From contig DXYB01000013.1 in the NCBI GenBank assembly GCA_019416065.1, positions 1 through 44,754 of the forward strand: a stretch of DNA of 44,754 nt. The letters are read 5' to 3'. Under the pieces are notes generated by a model. The model saw only the letters and a program-made list of their open reading frames with translations. It was not told the DNA's origin and made no database searches. This DNA is from Acidaminococcus sp. GTDB lineage: Bacteria > Bacillota > Negativicutes > Acidaminococcales > Acidaminococcaceae. Every line of letters starts with the position of its first letter. Position 1 is the stretch's first letter. This document shows, piece by piece, positions 40,456 through 44,754 of this stretch. The position numbers and the translations under genes were made by a program.

Positions 40456-40497
40456 TTTACTGTTTCTAGCAGCGGCGTTAAAATGATAATTATCATT
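40456..40497 (+). promoter_or_regulatory. Promoter of the amidohydrolase operon with a 16-base palindrome
   Basis: TTTACT (40456-40461) and TAAAAT (40479-40484), 17 bases apart, form a modest promoter pointing at the gene at 40535. AATGATAATTATCATT (40482-40497) is a perfect palindrome over the likely start site and resembles a Fur box (GATAAT units). A metal-responsive repressor, or the LysR protein, could bind there. Confidence 0.6.
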
Positions 40498-40534
40498 ATT
40501 GGTATGGATACTGTATAAGCGAGGAGGCTTTCGT

Positions 40535-41959
40535 ATGGATGTGAAAACGCTAGTAGAGCAGGAAATTACAAGCAAAAGTGGTGCGTTGTGTACCTTCAGT
40601 GATGCGATCTTTGATAATCCGGAACTGGGATTTCAGGAAAAAGGAGCCCTGCAGCACTACACAAAATTTCTGCAGGACGAAGGATTCCAGGTAGAAACAA
40701 ACCTGGACGGCATGCCCACCGCCTTTAAGGCAACCTATGGTTCTGGGAGACCTGTTATTGCGTATCTAGCAGAATATGATGCCTTGCCGGAACTTTCCCA
40801 AAAAGCCGGCTGCACTAGCCGCTGTGCCACAGACGACAATAATCCCAACGGCCATGGCTGCGGGCACAACCTGTTAGGAACCGGTTGCCTAGCGGCAGCA
40901 CTTGGCGTCAAAGCGTATCTGTCGCAACATCCCGGAAAAGGAACGGTAGTGCTTTTCGGATGCCCCAGTGAAGAAAAGGGGAATTCTAAAACATTTTTAG
41001 CCCGAGATGGCTATTTCAAAGATGTGGATATTGCCTACTCCTGGCATCCCTTTGACAAAAGTGAAGTAGCCGGCTATTCCATGCTAGCCAACGTCAGTGT
41101 GTTTTTCCGTTTTAAAGGAGTTTCCGCCCATGCAGCGGCAGCGCCGTTTATGGGGCGCAGTGCCTTGGATGCGGCAGAACTCATGAACGTAGGCGCTAAC
41201 TTCCTTCGGGAGCACATCATTCCAGAAGCGAGGATCCATTATGCGTTTCGGGATGTGGGTGGCATTGCCCCCAATGTGGTACAACCCACCAGCTGCGTGC
41301 ATTATATGATTCGTGCTCCGCGCAATAGCCAAGTCCAAGAAATCTATGCCCGCGTTATTGATATCGCCAAAGGTGCGGCGCTGATGACCGGTACCACCAT
41401 GGAATACGAACTCTACGCCGGCCTATCCGATCTGTTGCCCAACCATGTGGTCAGTGAGAATTTGCAAAAAGCCTTAGAAGCTGTCGGGATGCCTACCTTT
41501 ACAAAAGAAGACAAACAATGGGCCCGTGACTTCTTTGTATCCAGTTGTACGCCTCAGGAACTGCAAGAAAAAGAAGCCCTGTTAACCCGCAAATTTGGCA
41601 AGGATAAGCTTCAATTCCCCGTGGATGATGTAATTAAACCCATTGACTGGTCCGCACCTCCCATGAGTGGTTCCAGTGATGTGGGTGATGCTAGTCAGGT
41701 CGTCCCGGTAGCCTTTTTGTCCATGGCCACCAGTGTGTTTGGCACAGCCGCTCATACTTGGCAAATGACGGCCCAGGGAAAGAGCCCTGTGGCGCATAAA
41801 ATGATGCTACAGGCCGGAAAAGCATTGGCGGTGTCCGGTGTGGATATGCTCCAGCATCCGGAACTGATTGATGCCGCCAAAAAGGAATTGCAAGAAGAAA
41901 CAGGCGGAAAGTATCTTTGCCCCATTCCAGCTAACATCAAACCCCGTCTGAACGACTAA
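40535..41959 (+). CDS. M20-family amidohydrolase, AbgB-like
   Basis: The 474-residue protein (start ATG 40535 after GAGGAGG; an upstream TTG is less likely) belongs to the M20 family near the p-aminobenzoyl-glutamate hydrolase subunit B. It shows AEYDALPEL at about 79-87, the metal-binding GHGCGH at 106-111, CPSEEKGNSKT with the catalytic glutamates at about 155, and SAHAAAAPFMGRSALDAAELM in the lid domain. M20 enzymes of this branch cut amide bonds of N-acyl or aryl-amino-acid conjugates in the cytosol. It heads an operon with two membrane proteins and a porin. The true substrate is unknown. Confidence 0.9.
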   Translation: MDVKTLVEQEITSKSGALCTFSDAIFDNPELGFQEKGALQHYTKFLQDEGFQVETNLDGMPTAFKATYGSGRPVIAYLAEYDALPELSQKAGCTSRCATDDNNPNGHGCGHNLLGTGCLAAALGVKAYLSQHPGKGTVVLFGCPSEEKGNSKTFLARDGYFKDVDIAYSWHPFDKSEVAGYSMLANVSVFFRFKGVSAHAAAAPFMGRSALDAAELMNVGANFLREHIIPEARIHYAFRDVGGIAPNVVQPTSCVHYMIRAPRNSQVQEIYARVIDIAKGAALMTGTTMEYELYAGLSDLLPNHVVSENLQKALEAVGMPTFTKEDKQWARDFFVSSCTPQELQEKEALLTRKFGKDKLQFPVDDVIKPIDWSAPPMSGSSDVGDASQVVPVAFLSMATSVFGTAAHTWQMTAQGKSPVAHKMMLQAGKALAVSGVDMLQHPELIDAAKKELQEETGGKYLCPIPANIKPRLND

Positions 41960-41969
41960 GGAGTATAGT

Positions 41970-42686
41970 ATGATAACCCATATGCAGCTTGCCAACAGTA
42001 CGACCATGGCCGTACTGTGCAGCATCACCATATTGGTGGTCTTGATCCAACCCTTTTTATTCGTCAAACTGGCCCTTAAACGGGCACAGGAACTGGGCAT
42101 CCCTAAAAAAGAGATCATCGCCACCGCACAAAGCAGTGCTATTTTTTCCATCATCCCCTCCCTACCCATCGTGGTCAGCTATCTTATGCTGGTACCCCTC
42201 TTGGGACGGTATTTTCCCTGGCTTCGCCTTAGTGTCGTAGGCTCTGCAGTCTATGAAACCATGATTGCAGATATGGCTGCTCGTGCTTTCGGATTGGAAT
42301 CCATTTCCATCAGTTCTATTCCGCTGGATACCTTTATCGGGATTTTATTTATTGTGTCCATTGGCATCCTGGGCGGGAATATTTTCAATTTACTTTTTCT
42401 GAAATCCTTCGACAAGGGATTGGAAAAGCTAAAGAAGATGAATATGGCGCTGGTTCCTATCGTCACTGGCGGTATGTTCCTGGGGCTGTATGGCACCATG
42501 GCAGCACCTTATCTCATCAATGTGGAAAATATTCCTTGCATGGTCGCCATTTTTGGAGCAGGGATCGCGGCTCTATTGCTTTCCCATTTATCCAAGGACC
42601 GCCCCCGGCTGCGGGATTTCTCTTTTCCCATCAGTATGCTGACAGGAATGCTCTTATGCTGCTTGTACAGCGCCTGGATCGGGTAA
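41970..42686 (+). CDS. DUF5058-family membrane protein
   Basis: The 238 residues show about six or seven hydrophobic spans, starting with MQLANSTTMAVLCSITILVVLIQPFLF and followed by the family-like FVKLALKRAQELGIPKKEI and the ATAQSSAIFSIIPSLPIVVS span. This pattern fits DUF5058, an uncharacterised Firmicutes permease-like family. The start lies ten bases after the amidohydrolase stop. It probably forms the inner-membrane transport route with the next gene. Substrate and energy source are unknown. Confidence 0.7.
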   Translation: MITHMQLANSTTMAVLCSITILVVLIQPFLFVKLALKRAQELGIPKKEIIATAQSSAIFSIIPSLPIVVSYLMLVPLLGRYFPWLRLSVVGSAVYETMIADMAARAFGLESISISSIPLDTFIGILFIVSIGILGGNIFNLLFLKSFDKGLEKLKKMNMALVPIVTGGMFLGLYGTMAAPYLINVENIPCMVAIFGAGIAALLLSHLSKDRPRLRDFSFPISMLTGMLLCCLYSAWIG

Positions 42687-42699
42687 GGAAGGAGGCCTT

Positions 42700-43386
42700 A
42701 TGATGACACCACAAACAGATGATTCCCGTTATTTTCAACGCGTCCATCGTCTGGGACGCATCACCGTATTTCTGGCCCTGACCTGTTTCATCGGTCTTGC
42801 CTTTGCGCTAAGCACCATTGAGAAAATTCCTTTTGATGTAGGGACTGCCTTACAAAACGGGGTTCCCATCCTGCTGACGTTTTCCATCAGCGGTATCATT
42901 GAAAATCTTTCCTTTGCTCCTATTATCGGCTGTGCGGCTCTGTATATGGCCTGTGTCACCGGCAATGTCAGCAATATGAAAGCCCCTGCGGCCATGAATG
43001 CCATGGAAGTTGCCGGAGCGCAGCCAGGCACCCCCAAAGGGGACGTGATTTCCATGATTGCAATCGCTTCTTCCACGTTTGTCACAGTGGCCGTGGTCTT
43101 TTTGGGCATGTTGTTTCTAGCCCCTTTATTTGCCCCTTTATATGAAAATCCTTTACTACAGCCGGCCTTTAAGAACATGGTGCCAGCACTTTTTGGGGCC
43201 TTGTTATTCCCGCAAGTCTTTAAATCACCCAAGCAGGCAGCCATTGCGCTGCTCCTGCCCATTGTGTTGCGGCTCCTAGTGGGCCCTGCCTTCTGGAGCA
43301 AAAATTCCAGCTATTTAATGGTGCTTGTGATTTTTGTTACCGCCTGGGCTTCCGTACAGCTGTACAAGCGGGGCTGGATCAAATAG
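42700..43386 (+). CDS. Membrane protein, likely partner of the DUF5058 permease
   Basis: The 228-residue protein has about six predicted membrane spans (for example ITVFLALTCFIGLAFALS and VTVAVVFLGMLFLAPLF) and a conserved-looking central ACVTGNVSNMKAPAAMNAME loop between spans. I do not recognise its family. It follows the DUF5058 gene by 13 bases with a GGAAGGAGG site. Two small integral proteins in tandem often form a heteromeric transporter, which is my reading here. Confidence 0.6.
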   Translation: MMTPQTDDSRYFQRVHRLGRITVFLALTCFIGLAFALSTIEKIPFDVGTALQNGVPILLTFSISGIIENLSFAPIIGCAALYMACVTGNVSNMKAPAAMNAMEVAGAQPGTPKGDVISMIAIASSTFVTVAVVFLGMLFLAPLFAPLYENPLLQPAFKNMVPALFGALLFPQVFKSPKQAAIALLLPIVLRLLVGPAFWSKNSSYLMVLVIFVTAWASVQLYKRGWIK

Positions 43387-43409
43387 TTTTTTGGATAGGG
43401 GGATGTTGT

Positions 43410-44690
43410 ATGATGAAAAAGATGTTAGGGTTGGCGACACTACTTTCGCTGGGAATAAGCGTAACAGCCGCTGCCAGTAACCCATTTTCCGATGTACCGT
43501 CCGGGCACTGGGCCTATGGCGCCGTAGCCAAATTGGCCGCCGAAGGAGTCGTGGATGGCTATCCGGATGGGACGTTTAAAGGAAACCAAACCATGACCCG
43601 CTATGAAATGGCACAGATTGTGGCCAAAGCACTGGCCAAAGGAGCCATTAGTAGCGACGACAGGCTGGTCACGGAATTTGCCGACGAACTGGACAATTTG
43701 GGCGTGCGGGTAGCCAAGTTGGAGAAAAACGCTGATGCTGTAAAAATCACCGGTAATATCCGGATCAGCTATTATGATTCCAACGGCAGCGCTTTTAAGG
43801 GCGTAGCCGATAAATCCGCATCCCAGGTGCGGACCCGTCTGTTTTTCACCGGGGAAGTCAACGACAACTGGCACTATACGTCCATGCTGGAAAATGACCA
43901 ATATTTCCAGGGACGCAATGAATCCGGAGAAGGCACCACGGATTTCCAGCGGATGTATCTTACCGGAAAAATCGGGGTGGTGGATGTACAGGCTGGACGA
44001 TTTGAAGGCTATTACGGCGACGGCAATATTTATGACTGGCGGGTGGACGCCGTGCAAGCCAAAATCCCTGTAAATAACCACCTGTCCCTTACCGGTGTCT
44101 ATGGTAAAATGGCAAACCGGAGCGAATTTGGCGAACCGACCAAGGGCCGGGGCCATTCCCTAGGTGACAAATACTGGACAGGTATCTTAGATGGCAACTG
44201 GGGCAACTGGACGGTAAGTGCCGGTTATCTAAAAGCGACAGATCTACAATGGATGGGGCTTACCGGCGATGACAGGATCTGGTCTCTAGGCGCCAATTAT
44301 ACGGCGGGAAAATGGAAACTGGGCGGTATTTACATGGATGGTGATGGAGATTCCATCAGCGCCGCCTCCAAAGCAAAATTCAAACACACTGATAATAATG
44401 GGTACGTATTGAATGTATCCTATGCCGGTGCCACCGCCAATAAGCCAGGTTCCTGGGGGGTATTTGCAAAATATTTCAACCAGGGAGCTCCTACCGCCTT
44501 AGCACACACAGCGGGCGCTTATCTGACTTCTTTCCCAGGCTCAGGGCAGGGATTCCGGGGCTATGAACTGGGCGGCAATCTGACGCTGGCCAAAAACATG
44601 GTAGCGGAATTGCAATACTACGACCTGAAAGGCAAAGAAGATAACACCAAAGCACGCTGGCTGTGGTCCCAGCTGGTGGTAACGTTCTAA
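43410..44690 (+). CDS. SLH-domain outer-membrane porin (OmpM type)
   Basis: The 426-residue protein has a signal peptide (MMKKMLGLATLLSLGISVTA, cleaved near AAA-S), a single SLH domain at about 24-77 (FSDVPSGHWAYGAVAKLAAE, DGTFKGNQTMTRYEMAQI), a short coiled-coil linker (about 85-105), and a C-terminal beta-barrel of alternating strands ending in phenylalanine (QLVVTF). This is the OmpM layout of Negativicutes, where SLH binds the modified peptidoglycan and the barrel spans the outer membrane. It lies 23 bases after the permease partner in the same operon, so it probably admits the operon's substrate. Confidence 0.93.
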   Translation: MMKKMLGLATLLSLGISVTAAASNPFSDVPSGHWAYGAVAKLAAEGVVDGYPDGTFKGNQTMTRYEMAQIVAKALAKGAISSDDRLVTEFADELDNLGVRVAKLEKNADAVKITGNIRISYYDSNGSAFKGVADKSASQVRTRLFFTGEVNDNWHYTSMLENDQYFQGRNESGEGTTDFQRMYLTGKIGVVDVQAGRFEGYYGDGNIYDWRVDAVQAKIPVNNHLSLTGVYGKMANRSEFGEPTKGRGHSLGDKYWTGILDGNWGNWTVSAGYLKATDLQWMGLTGDDRIWSLGANYTAGKWKLGGIYMDGDGDSISAASKAKFKHTDNNGYVLNVSYAGATANKPGSWGVFAKYFNQGAPTALAHTAGAYLTSFPGSGQGFRGYELGGNLTLAKNMVAELQYYDLKGKEDNTKARWLWSQLVVTF

Positions 44691-44701
44691 AGAAAAAACG
44701 A

Positions 44702-44754
44702 GGTTCTTTGTCAAATGTTGGGGAGGACCCCAAATTCATCCTTTTCTGGTGGAC
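44702..44754. mobile_element. Possible terminus of an ISL3-family insertion sequence
   Basis: The stretch starts GGTTCTTTGTCAAATG, which resembles ISL3-family terminal inverted repeats that typically open with GG(C/T)TCTTT. It includes TTGGGG (44718-44723) and CCCCAA (44728-44733) as a small hairpin. The transposase would lie beyond the window, so this is based on the end sequence alone. It starts 12 bases after the porin stop. Confidence 0.4.

Noticed and set aside
1..44754. CRISPR arrays, phage genes or integrases
   Set aside because: No regularly spaced repeats, phage structural genes or recombinase genes are visible. The only mobile-element traces are the two edge sequences.

Overview
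The window comes from a diderm member of the Firmicutes, most likely Negativicutes and possibly the Acidaminococcus/Phascolarctobacterium group. Three things point there: Firmicutes-style ribosomal gene order with zinc-ribbon S14 and zinc-type adenylate kinase; an outer-membrane porin with an N-terminal SLH domain (OmpM type); and a remnant of a trimeric autotransporter. The genus is inferred, not proven. Both ends look like insertion-sequence termini (IS21-like on the left, ISL3-like on the right), so the piece may simply end at repeats.

Layout. 1-1000 is a decayed accessory patch: an IS end, an Xre-type regulator probably clipped by it, and a frameshifted autotransporter fragment. 1039-20050, all on the minus strand, is one continuous str-S10-spc-alpha supercluster (L7Ae-like gene, rpsL, rpsG, fusA, tuf, rpsJ ... 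rpoA, rplQ), preceded by a near-consensus promoter at 20095-20123 and closed by a strong terminator at 977-1032. 20393-25783 holds single genes: a cupin, clpB, a membrane-anchored RMD1/DUF155-like protein, a CYTH triphosphatase and an IscR-like Rrf2 regulator with a palindrome over its own promoter. A tRNA-Ala(CGC) lies at 25966-26041.

26172-35534 (minus) is an acetoin-dehydrogenase-type operon: lin0512-family gene, acoA, acoB, acoX, an E2 with two E3-binding domains, and lpdA. A lipoate-handling set follows: ligase, stand-alone lipoyl protein, lipoyl synthase and a second ligase. The operon therefore encodes a 2-oxo-acid/acetoin dehydrogenase complex together with the enzymes that lipoylate it. 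Upstream of it is a promoter-terminator cassette that could make a small RNA or act as an attenuator.

36035-39206 (minus) is a two-gene unit: an acyl-CoA dehydrogenase fused to an ETF-alpha FAD domain and a rubredoxin, followed by a flavodiiron protein. Flavodiiron proteins are reduced by rubredoxin, so the pair reads as a short chain from acyl-CoA to O2 or NO. A palindrome of Fur/PerR type sits just downstream of its promoter.

39336-44690 is a LysR regulator divergent from a plus-strand operon: M20 amidohydrolase (AbgB-like), DUF5058 membrane protein, a second membrane protein and the SLH porin. This looks like a complete route from outer membrane to cytosol for an amidated or peptide-like nutrient. 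These last two systems are the most interesting parts of the window.
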